Source: Microbacterium sp. cf046 (GTDB lineage Bacteria; Actinomycetota; Actinomycetes; Actinomycetales; Microbacteriaceae). Taken from it: DNA of 64,000 nucleotides. The notes under the pieces are model-generated. The model was given only the letters and a program-made list of their open reading frames with translations. It searched no databases and was not told the DNA's origin. Within the stretch, counting starts at the first letter, position 1; every line of letters starts with the position of its first letter. The DNA lies in NCBI RefSeq assembly GCF_900114345.1, contig NZ_FOZJ01000001.1:1240001-1304000 (forward strand). The letters run 5' to 3'. The position numbers and the translations under genes are program-made. This document shows, piece after piece, positions 55,349 to 64,000 of this stretch.

Positions 55349-56908
55349 CTACTGACCATCCTGGTGCTGATCGCGGACCAGATCCACGACCTCGTCGTAC
55401 CTCGGCGAGTTCATGAAGTTGTCGACCGAGACGTGCACCGAGTTCGGCGACTGCTGCCGCGCCCGGTCGGTGAGCTGGTTCTGCGTGATGACCAGGTCGG
55501 CCGAGCCGTCCAGAGCCGCGATCGCCTTGTTGACGACCGTGACGTCCTCGATGCCCGCCTTCTTGATCTTGTTGCGCAGGACGCTGGCGCCCATCGCCGA
55601 CGAACCCATGCCCGCGTCGCACGCGAACACGATGTTCTTGATCTGGCGCTCCGTCATGACGGCGGGCTCGATCCCGCCGCCCGCCGCGGTCGCCGCGCCA
55701 CCGCGGAGGCCGCCGAGCGCGTCGGAGGACTTGCCCTTCGCGGCCTCGGTCTGGGTGATCGCCGCGCCGAACGCGTCATCCGTGGCTGCCATCGCCTCGA
55801 GGTCGCGCTTGCGCGAGGCCCGCAGGATGAGCGCCGTGAGCACGAAGGTCACGGCCGCGGCGAGGACCACCGACAGGATGACCGCGAAGTATGACCCGGT
55901 CGCAGTCTGGGCGAGAACCGCGATGATGCTGCCTGGTGCCGCCGGTGCGCGCAGCGCGCCGCCGAGGAGCATGTTCGTGGTGACGCCGGTCGCGCCGCCC
56001 GCGATGAGGGCGAGGATGACCATCGGCTTCATGAGCGCGTACGGGAAGTACACCTCGTGGATGCCGCCGAAGAACTGGATCACGGCCGCGCCCGGGGCGG
56101 ACGCGCGTGCGGCGCCGATGCCGAAGAACGTGAACGCGAGCAGCAGTCCGACACCGGGGCCGGGGTTGGCCTCAAGCAGGAACAGGATGGACGATCCGTC
56201 CTCGGATGCCTGCTGGATGCCGAGTGGCGTCAGCACGCCGTGATTGATGGCGTTGTTCAGGAACAGCACCTTCGCCGGCTCGATGATGATGCTCGTCAGC
56301 GGGAGCAGGTTCATCTCCACGAGCCAGTTCACCGCGTTGCTGAGCACCTGCATGAGTCCGTTGACCAGCCAGGCGATCGGGTAGAAGCCCACGACGGCCA
56401 TGACGAAGCCCCAGATGCCGGCGGAGAACATGTTGACGAGCATCTCGAAGCCCGCCTTGATCTTCCCCTCCCACAGGCTGTCGAGCCACTTCATCGTGTA
56501 GGCGGCCAGCGGCGCCATGATCATCGCGCCGATGAACATGTGCACCTGTCCGAGGGGCGCCTCGCCCTCCGCCAGCGTCGAGTTGAATTGCGCGATCAGG
56601 AAGTCCGATCCCGCGATGGCGCCCATGACGGCGATCGAGGCGACGACGCCGCCGCGGATGCCGTACACGATGTTGCCGCCGGTGTAGGCGATGATGATCG
56701 GCAGCAGGTAGTGGATGAACGGGCCGACGATCGTCGCGAGATCGGCGTTCGGCGTCCAACCCACCTCGATGAAGAACGCAGTGAAGATGCCCCACGCGAT
56801 GAGCGCGGGGATGTTCGGCATGATCATGCCGGACAGGAACGTGCCGAAGCGCTGGACTCCGACCCGCACCTTGCTCCCACCGGTGGTGGGCATAGACGCC
56901 GTTGTCAT
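55349..56908 (-). CDS. mtlA: PTS mannitol-specific EIICB
   Basis: The 519-residue permease has an N-terminal IIC domain (about residues 1-350, with the GGIHEVYFPYALMKP signature), a linker, and a C-terminal IIB domain with the phosphocysteine in NIVFACDAGMGSSAMGAS (C430). The A domain is separate as MtlF. ATG 56908 has AAGGAG upstream. The upstream gap (56909-57023) contains only GC-rich, Ala-coding-like sequence and no clear promoter, so it is probably transcribed with ptsI. Confidence 0.95.
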   Translation of the reverse strand: MTTASMPTTGGSKVRVGVQRFGTFLSGMIMPNIPALIAWGIFTAFFIEVGWTPNADLATIVGPFIHYLLPIIIAYTGGNIVYGIRGGVVASIAVMGAIAGSDFLIAQFNSTLAEGEAPLGQVHMFIGAMIMAPLAAYTMKWLDSLWEGKIKAGFEMLVNMFSAGIWGFVMAVVGFYPIAWLVNGLMQVLSNAVNWLVEMNLLPLTSIIIEPAKVLFLNNAINHGVLTPLGIQQASEDGSSILFLLEANPGPGVGLLLAFTFFGIGAARASAPGAAVIQFFGGIHEVYFPYALMKPMVILALIAGGATGVTTNMLLGGALRAPAAPGSIIAVLAQTATGSYFAVILSVVLAAAVTFVLTALILRASRKRDLEAMAATDDAFGAAITQTEAAKGKSSDALGGLRGGAATAAGGGIEPAVMTERQIKNIVFACDAGMGSSAMGASVLRNKIKKAGIEDVTVVNKAIAALDGSADLVITQNQLTDRARQQSPNSVHVSVDNFMNSPRYDEVVDLVRDQHQDGQ

Positions 56909-57023
56909 GGCTGTGTCTCCTTCTTGTCAGGATCTCGCGGCCGCGCGAGCGGCCTCTGGGGTGGCGGCCTCATCGGCCGCGCGTGTGGTGATCGGAGTCG
57001 CGGCCGGGTGAGCCGCGACCATT

Positions 57024-58682
57024 TCATTCACGAGCAGCGGCCGCGCGGGCCGCGTCTCTGGCGGAGGCCGCATCGTTCGCGGCCAGGGCAGCCTCGGCGA
57101 TCGTTCGGGCATCGTCGAGGGAGTACAGGAGCAGGGATGCCCGCACATCGGCGAGCGCGGTCGGCGCCATCGAGAGACTCGTCGCGCCGAGACCGACCAG
57201 CACGACCGCCAGCAGCGGATCCGCTGCGGCCTCGCCGCAGATCCCGACGGGTTTGCCGTGGATGCGGCCGGCGTCGCCGACCTCTCGGATCAGCCGCAGG
57301 ACCGCCGGGTGCCACGGGTCCTGGAACGCCGCGACCGAGCCGAGCAGGCGGTCCGCTGCGAGCGTGTACTGGGTCAGGTCGTTCGTGCCGATCGAGGCGA
57401 AGTCCGCGTCGACGAGGATGCGGTCCGCCAGGAGTGCGGACGAGGGGACCTCGACCATGACACCTGCCGTCTTGATGCCGTAGTCGCGGGCGATCGCGAC
57501 GAAGTACTCGGTCTCCTCGACGGTCGCCACCATCGGTGCCATGACCCAGAGGTCGGCATCCGTCGCGGCATCCGCCTCGGCGAGGGCGGTGAGCTGCTCG
57601 CGGAGGATGTCCTCGCTGGCGCGGAGCGCACGGATGCCGCGCAGGCCCAGTGCGGGGTTCTCCTCGTGCGCGTCGTTGAGGAATGCGAGGGGCTTGTCCG
57701 CCCCGGCGTCGAGGACGCGCACGACGACCTTCTTGCCGGGGAACGCCGCCAGGAGCTGGGTGTAGGACTCCCGCTGCTGCTCCACGGTAGGCGCCTGATT
57801 CGCGCTCAGGAAGAGGAACTCGGTGCGGAACAGGCCGACGCCTTCGGCGCCGAGCGCGACCGCCTCGACGGCGCCCTCCGGCTTGCCCAGGTTCGCGAGC
57901 AGCGGCACCGGCGTCCCGTCGCCGAGCGCGCCCGGCGTGATCGGCGCCGCAGCGGCCGACGCACGGTCCGCTGCGCGATTCCGCGCCCGCTCGAGCTCCT
58001 CGGCGGACGGCTCGGTCGTCACGACTCCTGCCGCCGCATCCACGATCACCATCTCGCCCTCCACCAGCCCGGTCGCCGATACGGCGCCCACGACGGCGAC
58101 GATCGACTTCTCGCGGGCCAGGATCGCCGTGTGCGAGGTCGGTCCGCCTTCGGTGGTGACCAGTGCCAGCACCTTGTCGAGGTCGAGGAGTGCAGTGTCG
58201 GCCGGAGCGAGATCCTTCGCGACGAGCACGAAGGGGTAGCCGGGGTCCGGTACGCCGGGGGCGGGCACGCCGCGCAGCCGTGCGATGACCCGCTGGGCGA
58301 CGTCGTCGAGGTCGGCTGCGCGCTCGCCGAGGTAGCCGCCCATCGCGGTGAGCGTGTCGCGGAACGTGGCGAAGGCGTCGTAGACCGCGAACTCCGCGGT
58401 CCTGCCAGCGCCGATGCGCGTGTCGATCTCGGCCTCCAGGCTCGGGTCCTCGGCCATCATGGCCTGCGCCTCGAGCACGTCCTGTGCGGCACCGCCGGCC
58501 TGCGCTCCGCGCTGCTCGAGCTCGCGGGCGACCGCCGCGACGGCTTCGCGAACGCGCGCCGTCTCCTCGGCGCCGCTCAGCCCACTGGGGCCGTCATCCG
58601 GCGCCGGAAGCGGCTCCGCCATGCGGGCGACCGGTCCCTGAGCGACCCCGAGGCCGATTCCCACCCCGCGCAACTCCGTCAT
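57024..58682 (-). CDS. ptsI: PTS enzyme I
   Basis: The 552-residue phosphotransferase has the active-site histidine in GGPTSHTAILARE (H184), an HPr-binding N-terminal domain, and the C-terminal PEP-binding TIM barrel with GIRALRASEDILREQLTAL and GICGEAAADP. It starts the phosphate relay from PEP. It lies in an operon with HPr and an EIIB upstream and mtlA downstream. In many bacteria the general PTS genes are not placed in a sugar-specific operon. Confidence 0.95.
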   Translation of the reverse strand: MTELRGVGIGLGVAQGPVARMAEPLPAPDDGPSGLSGAEETARVREAVAAVARELEQRGAQAGGAAQDVLEAQAMMAEDPSLEAEIDTRIGAGRTAEFAVYDAFATFRDTLTAMGGYLGERAADLDDVAQRVIARLRGVPAPGVPDPGYPFVLVAKDLAPADTALLDLDKVLALVTTEGGPTSHTAILAREKSIVAVVGAVSATGLVEGEMVIVDAAAGVVTTEPSAEELERARNRAADRASAAAAPITPGALGDGTPVPLLANLGKPEGAVEAVALGAEGVGLFRTEFLFLSANQAPTVEQQRESYTQLLAAFPGKKVVVRVLDAGADKPLAFLNDAHEENPALGLRGIRALRASEDILREQLTALAEADAATDADLWVMAPMVATVEETEYFVAIARDYGIKTAGVMVEVPSSALLADRILVDADFASIGTNDLTQYTLAADRLLGSVAAFQDPWHPAVLRLIREVGDAGRIHGKPVGICGEAAADPLLAVVLVGLGATSLSMAPTALADVRASLLLYSLDDARTIAEAALAANDAASARDAARAAAARE

Positions 58683-58712
58683 GGTCTTCCTTCCGTCAGG
58701 TGAGTCATCGGT

Positions 58713-58988
58713 TCATGCCGCGTCATGGTCCGTCGAGAGCAGCTCGCTGAGCAGGTCGAGGATCACTTCGGCGTTGTCGCCGTCGGCGGTGAGGGTCACG
58801 TAGTCGCCCTGCTCGATCCCCAGCGCGATCACGCCGAGGATGCTCGCCGCGTTGACCGGGCCCCCGGCATCCTTTGCGATCGTCACCGGGATGCCGGCAT
58901 CCTTCGCGGCCTGTGCGAACAGCTTCGCGGGCCGAGCGTGCAGGCCATGTGCGGATCCGATCCGTACGGTTCGGGTCGTGACGGGCAT
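58713..58988 (-). CDS. ptsH: PTS phosphocarrier protein HPr
   Basis: The 91-residue protein has the active-site histidine in GSAHGLHARPA (H17, equivalent to His15) and the regulatory-site region NAASILGVIALG (S49, equivalent to Ser46). No HPr kinase is encoded here. ATG 58988 lies 2 bp after the end of the EIIB gene. It is 30 bp upstream of ptsI in the same operon. Confidence 0.96.
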   Translation of the reverse strand: MPVTTRTVRIGSAHGLHARPAKLFAQAAKDAGIPVTIAKDAGGPVNAASILGVIALGIEQGDYVTLTADGDNAEVILDLLSELLSTDHDAA

Positions 58989-58990
58989 GT

Positions 58991-59356
58991 TCAGTCCTCT
59001 TCCTGTCGGGCGTCTTGTTCGGCACTGGGCGCGGCCGAGACGCCTGCGCCCGTCCTGCCGACCGCTTCGTGGACCAGGGCGAGCGTGCGGGTGCCGTCCA
59101 GATCGGTGAAGATGTCGGCCGGCAGCAGCACCACTGCGGTGCCGCGGCGAGCGGCATCGCGCTCGATGCGCTCCAGCGCGTGAACGAGGTGGGGACCGAC
59201 GAGCACGACATCGGCCGCATCGAGGTCGATCGGGAGCGACTGCTCGGTGCCGGCGAACGCGGAGTACGGCAGACCCTGGTCGTGCGCGGCATGGCGCACG
59301 CGCTGAGCGACGAATGTGCTCGACGCACCGGCACCGCAGACCACCAGGATCCTCAT
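58991..59356 (-). CDS. PTS EIIB, lactose/cellobiose family
   Basis: The 121-residue protein has the IIB fold with the phosphocysteine in VVCGAGASST (C7) and a charged low-complexity C-terminus. ATG 59356 follows GGAAGGCGGG. It is the first gene of the mannitol PTS operon although MtlA already carries its own IIB domain, so its partner permease is not evident. It could be a regulatory or auxiliary IIB, or belong to a permease encoded elsewhere. Confidence 0.88.
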   Translation of the reverse strand: MRILVVCGAGASSTFVAQRVRHAAHDQGLPYSAFAGTEQSLPIDLDAADVVLVGPHLVHALERIERDAARRGTAVVLLPADIFTDLDGTRTLALVHEAVGRTGAGVSAAPSAEQDARQEED

Positions 59357-59376
59357 CGACCCGCCTTCCTGTGCCC

Positions 59377-59405
59377 ATTCTTGTGAAAACGCTGAGAGCC
59401 GACAA
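59377..59405 (-). promoter_or_regulatory. Promoter of the EIIB-ptsH-ptsI-mtl operon
   Basis: TTGTCG (-35) and AAGAAT (-10) on the minus strand are separated by 17 bp. It lies between the start of the EIIB gene and the terminator at 59434-59474. PRD activators usually bind just upstream. Confidence 0.45.
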
Positions 59406-59433
59406 CCAGGCAAGTTTCCGGAGGGGCGGAAAG

Positions 59434-59474
59434 CACGAGGCCCCGGTCCCCGGGAAGGGGATCGGGGCCTCGTG
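59434..59474 (-). terminator. Strong stem-loop terminator of the DUF7144-like gene
   Basis: An 18-bp stem (CACGAGGCCCCGGTCCCC with GGGGATCGGGGCCTCGTG, one G-U pair) and a 5-nt loop, starting 8 nt after the DUF7144-like stop. The minus strand continues GCTTTCC. It separates that gene from the PTS operon. Confidence 0.75.
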
Positions 59475-59482
59475 GACGGCCG

Positions 59483-59833
59483 CTACTGCGTGAAGAACGC
59501 GCTCGCGCGCTTCGAGAACAGGAACACGAGGCCGATGATGGCCAGGATGGCGGCGACGACCTGATCCCAGAAGTTGACGCCGATGACGATGGCCCACACC
59601 GCGACCACGAGGTTCAACGTGAACACGATGGCCATGATGATACGGGCGACGTTGCTGCCGCGGAACAGGCCGAGGCTGACGGCGATCGTCAAGATGCCGA
59701 CGATCAGTACCGCCCACGCGTCGATCCCGCCGCCGTTGAACAATCCGATGATTGCTCCGACGATCTGAATGGCACCGATGATCCATGCGATCACAGCGAC
59801 GATCGTTACCCCTACGGGGCGCTCTCCAGCCAT
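59483..59833 (-). CDS. DUF7144-like small membrane protein
   Basis: The 116-residue protein has four predicted membrane helices separated by very short loops. It begins MAGERPVGVTIVAVIAWIIGAIQIVGAIIGL. The pattern resembles DUF7144-type actinobacterial membrane proteins of unknown function. AAGGAGTTGAG precedes ATG 59833. It is monocistronic, with a strong terminator directly downstream. The 136-bp region to the divergent MtlR gene (59834-59969) holds both genes' promoters; no clear operator is seen. Confidence 0.82.
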   Translation of the reverse strand: MAGERPVGVTIVAVIAWIIGAIQIVGAIIGLFNGGGIDAWAVLIVGILTIAVSLGLFRGSNVARIIMAIVFTLNLVVAVWAIVIGVNFWDQVVAAILAIIGLVFLFSKRASAFFTQ

Positions 59834-59969
59834 CTCAACTCCTTCTGCGAGGTATGCCACAACTCTGTGGCGAGAACACGGTACCGCTCGGCGGCATCGG
59901 CCGCCACGCGGCGCGCGGCGCGTGATTGACTGGCGGAAGGACCACCGCACCGATGCGCAAGGGGACACC

Positions 59970-61898
59970 GTGACCAGAGCGAGACAGGACCGCCTCCTCG
60001 GTCTGCTCGCGCGCGACGGTGAGTGGGTGACGGCCGCCACGCTCGCCGACGGTCTCGGCGTGACACCGCGCAGCATCCGCTCGTACGTCACGGCCATCAA
60101 TGCGCGGGTGCCGGACGGGGTCGCGGTGGAGTCCGGGCCCCAGGGCTACCGGTCCGGTCCCGATGCGGGCGTTGCGCTGCGACTGACGGCGGGGGCGGAT
60201 GCCGGAACCCCGCGCGATCGGCTGCACACGCTCGTCCGCGCCCTGCTGGACGCCGATGACGGCATCGATGTGTTCGAGACTGCCGACTCCCTGCACGTCA
60301 GCACTGCGACCCTGGACGCGGATCTGGCGCGCGTGCGGGGCCTGCTCGGTGGAACCGAGCTGACGCTCGAGCGATCCGCGTCGCGGGCGCGGCTGCGGGG
60401 CACCGAGATGGCGCAGCGGCGCCTGCTCAGCAAGCTGGCGCACGACGAGATGGATGCCGGATCCTTCGACCTCGAGGCGCTGCGACGGACCCTGGGGCAG
60501 GGATCGGTCGGCGCCCACGCGTTCGGACCCTTCAAGACGGAGCTCGTCGCCGAGCTCGGCGCACTGGGGTATTTCGTCAACGAGTTCGGCATCTCGGACG
60601 TCGTCATGCACATCGCGATCGCGGCCGACCGGGTCGCCCGCGATCGCGGTCTCGAGGGCATCGCCGGTGAGATGCGCCCTGCCCAGCAGGAGGTGGCCGC
60701 GATCCTCGAGCGGCTGGTCGCGCGGCACCTCGGCGTGACGCTGGGTGCGGGCGACCTGCAGCACCTGTCGACCCTGGTGCTGACCCGGGTCGTGGCACCC
60801 GGGGCGTCGGCGCCGTCGGATCACGCGCGCTCGCGGCTCGAGCCGGAGGTCGAGGCGGCGGTCCGCGAGGTCGTCGAGGCGGCCGCGGTCGAGTTCCTCG
60901 TCGACATCGCGCACGAGGATTTCATCCTCCGCCTCGCCCTGCACGTGCAGAACCTGCAGCACCGCGCCCGCGAGCAGGCGTGGTCGCGCAACCCGCTCAC
61001 CAAGTCGCTCAAATCGACGTATCCGATGATCTTCGAGGTGGCGGTGTTCATCGCGAGCGGACTGCAGGAGCGCCTCGGCATCCCCCTGCTGGACGACGAG
61101 ATCGCGTACATCGCGATGCACGTCGGCGGAAGGCTCGAGCGCAGTCGACGCGCCGACCAGCTCCTCACCGCGACGATCGTGTGCCCGGGGTACTACGAGC
61201 TGCACGAGCTGCTGCGCTCGTCGGTCGACCGCTCACTCGGCCAGGCGATCGAGGTCGTGGGGGTGGAGACCCGGGTCGATCCGGACTGGGCCTCGATCGA
61301 CACGGACCTGGTGCTCACGACGATCGATCCGGCGATCGCCGGCGACCGGTTCGTCCGCATCCAGCCGTTCCTCACCGACGCCGATGTGGACCGGGTGCAG
61401 ACGGCGGCGGCGCGCATCCGGCGCACCCGGCGCCTCGCGCGACTGCGCAAGGAGCTCGAGCGCTACTTCGTGCGATCGGCGTTCGTCCGCGGCCTGGATG
61501 CCGACGGCGACGAGGAAGGGGTCATCCGGCACCTCGGCGCGCTGCTGGTCGAGGAGGGGGTCATCGATCAGGACTACGTGGAGCGCACGATCCAGCGCGA
61601 GCGGCTCTCCTCCACTGCGTTCACCGACGCGCTGGCCGTTCCGCACGCGATCGGCATGACCGCGACCCGCACGGCGATCGCGGTCGGCATCGCCGACCCG
61701 TCGATCCCGTGGGGAGAGGGACGGGTGCAGGTCGTCGCGGTGGTGGCGTTCTCGGAGACCGATCGCGAGGCGTTCCAGACGGTCTTCGAGCAGTTCGTCG
61801 AGGTGTTCTCCGAGCGCGACAGCGTGCACCGGATCGTACGTCGCGCGACTGACTTCACGGGCTTCCTGGACGAGCTCGTCGCCGTCATCGACGGCTGA
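59970..61898 (+). CDS. mtlR: PRD-domain transcriptional activator, MtlR-type
   Basis: The 642-residue regulator starts with an HTH (RARQDRLLGLLARDGEWVTAATLADGLGVTPRSIRSYV), followed by a second helix-turn-helix, two PTS regulation domains with phosphorylatable histidines, an EIIB-like region and a C-terminal EIIA-like domain with H559 in ALAVPHAIGM. GTG 59970 follows AAGGGGACACC. Known MtlR proteins activate mannitol operons when dephosphorylated at one site. It lies next to the mannitol PTS operon and is divergently oriented, so it is the likely regulator. Confidence 0.9.
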   Translation: MTRARQDRLLGLLARDGEWVTAATLADGLGVTPRSIRSYVTAINARVPDGVAVESGPQGYRSGPDAGVALRLTAGADAGTPRDRLHTLVRALLDADDGIDVFETADSLHVSTATLDADLARVRGLLGGTELTLERSASRARLRGTEMAQRRLLSKLAHDEMDAGSFDLEALRRTLGQGSVGAHAFGPFKTELVAELGALGYFVNEFGISDVVMHIAIAADRVARDRGLEGIAGEMRPAQQEVAAILERLVARHLGVTLGAGDLQHLSTLVLTRVVAPGASAPSDHARSRLEPEVEAAVREVVEAAAVEFLVDIAHEDFILRLALHVQNLQHRAREQAWSRNPLTKSLKSTYPMIFEVAVFIASGLQERLGIPLLDDEIAYIAMHVGGRLERSRRADQLLTATIVCPGYYELHELLRSSVDRSLGQAIEVVGVETRVDPDWASIDTDLVLTTIDPAIAGDRFVRIQPFLTDADVDRVQTAAARIRRTRRLARLRKELERYFVRSAFVRGLDADGDEEGVIRHLGALLVEEGVIDQDYVERTIQRERLSSTAFTDALAVPHAIGMTATRTAIAVGIADPSIPWGEGRVQVVAVVAFSETDREAFQTVFEQFVEVFSERDSVHRIVRRATDFTGFLDELVAVIDG

Positions 61899-61912
61899 GG
61901 AGCGGCATCCGC

Positions 61913-62494
61913 TCAGCGGGCGAGGCGCGACTCCAGCCCCAGCCGCACCGAGGCCCACTCGTGCGGGAGGATCGAGAAGACGACCGTGTCGCGCAGCGAT
62001 CCGTCCGGGCCGATGCGGTGGTTGCGCAGCACACCGTCCTGCTTGGCGCCGAGCCGGGCGATCGCGGCGCGCGACTGGAGGTTGTGCCAGTGCGTGCGGA
62101 ACTCCACCGCGATCGCGTCGCAGCGCTCGAACGCGTGACCGAGCAGGAGCAGCTTCGAGGCGGTGTTGACGGCCGTGCGCTGCGCCTCCACGCCGATCCA
62201 GGTGTGTCCGATCTCGACGTGCCGGTTCGGCTGGTCGATGTCGCAGAACGTCGTCATCCCGATCGCCTTGCCGGTGTCGAGCCGTCGCACGGCCCACGGG
62301 TTCATCGAGCCTTCCTCGTGCCACGCCAGCCGCTGCTCGATATCGGCGGCGACCGCATCCGGTGACGGCACGGATGTGTACCAGGCGTGCTCGAGGCCGA
62401 CCGTCGCCTCAGCGAGTTCCTCCGCGTGGTCGAGCGTCAGCGGTTCCAGGCGGACGAAGGCGTTCTGGAGGGTGATCGCGTCGCGCAGGAGCAT
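61913..62494 (-). CDS. GNAT-family N-acetyltransferase
   Basis: The 193-residue protein resembles RimJ/RimL-type acetyltransferases. It begins MLLRDAITLQNAFVRLEPLTLDHAEELAEA, with IGHTWIGVEAQRTAVNTASKLLLLGHAFE as the acetyl-CoA binding region. The substrate is unknown. ATG 62494 has TAGGCT 6 nt upstream, so it is probably leaderless. It ends 14 bp from the convergent MtlR gene. Confidence 0.88.
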   Translation of the reverse strand: MLLRDAITLQNAFVRLEPLTLDHAEELAEATVGLEHAWYTSVPSPDAVAADIEQRLAWHEEGSMNPWAVRRLDTGKAIGMTTFCDIDQPNRHVEIGHTWIGVEAQRTAVNTASKLLLLGHAFERCDAIAVEFRTHWHNLQSRAAIARLGAKQDGVLRNHRIGPDGSLRDTVVFSILPHEWASVRLGLESRLAR

Positions 62495-62500
62495 GTGCTG

Positions 62501-62506
62501 AGCCTA
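62501..62506 (-). promoter_or_regulatory. -10 element, leaderless (acetyltransferase gene)
   Basis: TAGGCT on the minus strand, 6 nt before ATG 62494. It touches the end of the upstream MFS gene. Confidence 0.5.
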
Positions 62507-63916
62507 CGAGGGTTCGTTCGCGTGCATGGCGGCCTCCGCCGCCGCCGCGCCGGCGGCCGGGTCGGAGACGTGGGATGCCGCACGCGCGGCGCTGACGGCG
62601 CGCCTGCCGGCCGGCAGCCACACCGCGCCGCCGACGACGATGAAGGTGAGCACGCCCGCCGAGACCAGGAGCCATTCGATCGGGACGAGGTCCGCGAGCG
62701 GACCGAACACGACCATGCCGATGGGCATCGCCAGAGCCATCACGATTCCGAGGAAGCCGAACACGCGGCCCTGCCGTTCGGGTTCGACCGTCTCCTGCAG
62801 CAGCGTCATCGACGGGGTCGAGAAGAACGGCACCGAGAGGCCGAGCAGCCACATGAAGCCGAAGTACAGCCAGATGTTCGGCGAGAGCCCCAGTCCGATG
62901 GAGAGCACGCCGAACACGAGGGACGACACGATGATCATTCCGATGCGACTGCGCTTGGCGAAGAAGGATGCGACGACGATTCCGCCCAGCACCATGCCCA
63001 CGCTGAACGCGACCTCGAGCACCGCGAGGTTGATCACGTTCTGCTGCTCTCCCGCGTCGAAGGTGCGCACGAGCATCAGGGGCGTCAGATTCGACGGCGC
63101 CACGATCAGGACGAAGATGATCGCGAACAGCACGAGCAGCCATCGCACGAACGCGTGGTGCGCGACGTAGCGGACGCCGTCGACGAGATCCGCGAAATAC
63201 CCGGTCGGCACGTCGCCCGCGCGCCGGATCGCCGAGACCGGGATCAGCGCGAGCAGGCCGATCCCGATGATCGCCGTCACGACGTCGATGAAGAAGATCG
63301 GCACCAGCGAGGATGCCGTCCCGCCCGCCTCGGCCGACGACCATGCGTAGATGGCGCCCGCAGCGGCGGGTGCCAGCAGCGCCATCGCCGACTGGATCGA
63401 TCCGTTGATGCCGTTCACGCGCATGAGATTGCGCGTGGGCGTGATCTGCGGAATCAGCGCCGAGACGGCGGGCATCTGGATCCCGGCTCCTGCCGAGCGG
63501 ATGGCCATCGTGAGGAAGATGAGCCACACCGCGTCGTACCCCGACATCATGACCAGTGCGAGCGCGAGAGTCGAGGCGGCGATCGACGCGTCGGCGACGA
63601 TGATCAGGTACTTGCGGTTGTGGCGGTCGGCCCAGACGCCGCCGAAGATCGACACCACGGCCTGCGGCAGGAACCCGAACAGCGCCGCGAGCATCATGAT
63701 GACGCCGGACTCGTACGTGATCGTCAGGTACCAGAACACCGCGTACTGCACGAGCATCGAGCCGAGCAGGCTGATCGTCTGCCCGCTCAGGAAGAGGACG
63801 ACCTTCCGAAGCCAGTGCGGCGGATCGGGTGGTTCCTGCGTCGCGCTCGCGCTTTCAACCAGCTCGGATGCCGCGTCCTCGGCATCCGTCGGCTCGTCCT
63901 GCGCGGCCCGGGTCAC
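62504..63916 (-). CDS. MFS exporter, DHA3/MefA-like
   Basis: The 470-residue protein has 12 predicted helices, with the start LFLSGQTISLLGSMLVQYAVFWYLTITYESGVIMMLAALFGF and the GVWADRHNRKYLIIVADA loop typical of the macrolide-efflux MefA/DHA3 group. The long charged N-terminus (about 40 residues) and the Ala-rich C-terminus are cytoplasmic. Such proteins export drugs or siderophores. GTG 63916 is 7 bp from the end of a co-oriented gene that runs off the window, which may be its regulator. Confidence 0.88.
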   Translation of the reverse strand: MTRAAQDEPTDAEDAASELVESASATQEPPDPPHWLRKVVLFLSGQTISLLGSMLVQYAVFWYLTITYESGVIMMLAALFGFLPQAVVSIFGGVWADRHNRKYLIIVADASIAASTLALALVMMSGYDAVWLIFLTMAIRSAGAGIQMPAVSALIPQITPTRNLMRVNGINGSIQSAMALLAPAAAGAIYAWSSAEAGGTASSLVPIFFIDVVTAIIGIGLLALIPVSAIRRAGDVPTGYFADLVDGVRYVAHHAFVRWLLVLFAIIFVLIVAPSNLTPLMLVRTFDAGEQQNVINLAVLEVAFSVGMVLGGIVVASFFAKRSRIGMIIVSSLVFGVLSIGLGLSPNIWLYFGFMWLLGLSVPFFSTPSMTLLQETVEPERQGRVFGFLGIVMALAMPIGMVVFGPLADLVPIEWLLVSAGVLTFIVVGGAVWLPAGRRAVSAARAASHVSDPAAGAAAAEAAMHANEPS

Positions 63917-63923
63917 GCGCGCG

Positions 63924-64000
63924 TCAGCCGGCCTCGTCCAGGAGTGCGTGTGCGCCGTCGGTGAGGGCGGTGAGCCGTGCCCTCGCGTCGTCGACGGAGT
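63924..64000 (-). CDS. Partial gene, C-terminal end only
   Basis: Only 24 codons and the stop are in the window; they read SVDDARARLTALTDGAHALL followed by DEAG. The frame is open to the window edge. The position, 7 bp upstream of the MFS exporter on the same strand, suggests an operon partner such as a transcriptional regulator. No family can be assigned from this length. Confidence 0.6.
   Translation of the reverse strand, partial: SVDDARARLTALTDGAHALLDEAG

Noticed and set aside
56927..57148. A small Ala/Arg-rich frame between mtlA and ptsI
   Set aside because: It has no Shine-Dalgarno sequence or family features and overlaps the ptsI 3-prime end.

Overview
The window is about 70% G+C and packed with genes on both strands. 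It looks like chromosomal DNA of a high-GC actinobacterium, most likely in the Microbacteriaceae and close to Microbacterium. This is inferred from the RamB-type regulator beside a GTP-dependent PEP carboxykinase, the ribDE-ribBA-ribH operon under an FMN riboswitch, the sdhCDAB order, a DUF559 protein and a DUF7144-like protein, and many apparently leaderless genes. No rRNA, tRNA, CRISPR array, transposase or phage gene was recognised. Most of the window is core metabolism.

Layout, left to right. 1-6.6 kb: a possible catabolic module with a ThDP-dependent enzyme, a small NIPSNAP-like protein, an IclR regulator divergent from a 3-hydroxybenzoate/phenol hydroxylase-type flavoprotein, and a succinate-semialdehyde-type dehydrogenase. 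6.6-8.7 kb: an AlkZ-like winged-helix protein and a DUF4436-like membrane protein. 8.7-12.2 kb: ramB divergent from pckG. 12.2-17.2 kb: two ABC export systems around a tiny HTH regulator, with a tandem palindromic operator in the shared promoter region. 17.2-19.1 kb: an MHS-family symporter and a small membrane protein. 19.2-22.9 kb: the riboflavin operon. 23-26.3 kb: glpD and glpK. 26.3-32.4 kb: Fpg/Nei glycosylase, acetyltransferase, trpS, ppsA and exonuclease III. 32.4-35 kb: a BrkB/YihY protein and an MFS transporter. 35-38.6 kb: sdhCDAB, divergent from a mannose-1-phosphate guanylyltransferase gene.

40-48.4 kb holds a nucleoside uptake and salvage cluster: a BMP-type lipoprotein, a two-domain ATPase, two permeases, cytidine deaminase, thymidine phosphorylase and adenosine deaminase. 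48.4-49.5 kb holds a DUF559 gene bracketed by two similar inverted-repeat units. 49.5-52.8 kb is a tightly overlapping operon encoding a flavin monooxygenase, a BASS-type transporter and an NAD-dependent epimerase. 52.9-61.9 kb is a mannitol PTS region (orphan EIIB, HPr, EI, MtlA, MtlF, MtlD) with a divergent PRD-type activator and a neighbouring alpha/beta hydrolase. The right end holds an acetyltransferase, an MFS exporter and the last 24 codons of another gene.

Functionally, PEP carboxykinase, PEP synthase, glycerol utilisation, succinate dehydrogenase and mannitol PTS together cover entry and exit around PEP and the TCA cycle. Features that cross gene boundaries are the -10 hexamers placed 6-7 nt upstream of start codons, a strongly over-represented GGATGCC/GGCATCC word, a dispersed intergenic repeat (two copies), and several palindromic operators at divergent promoters.
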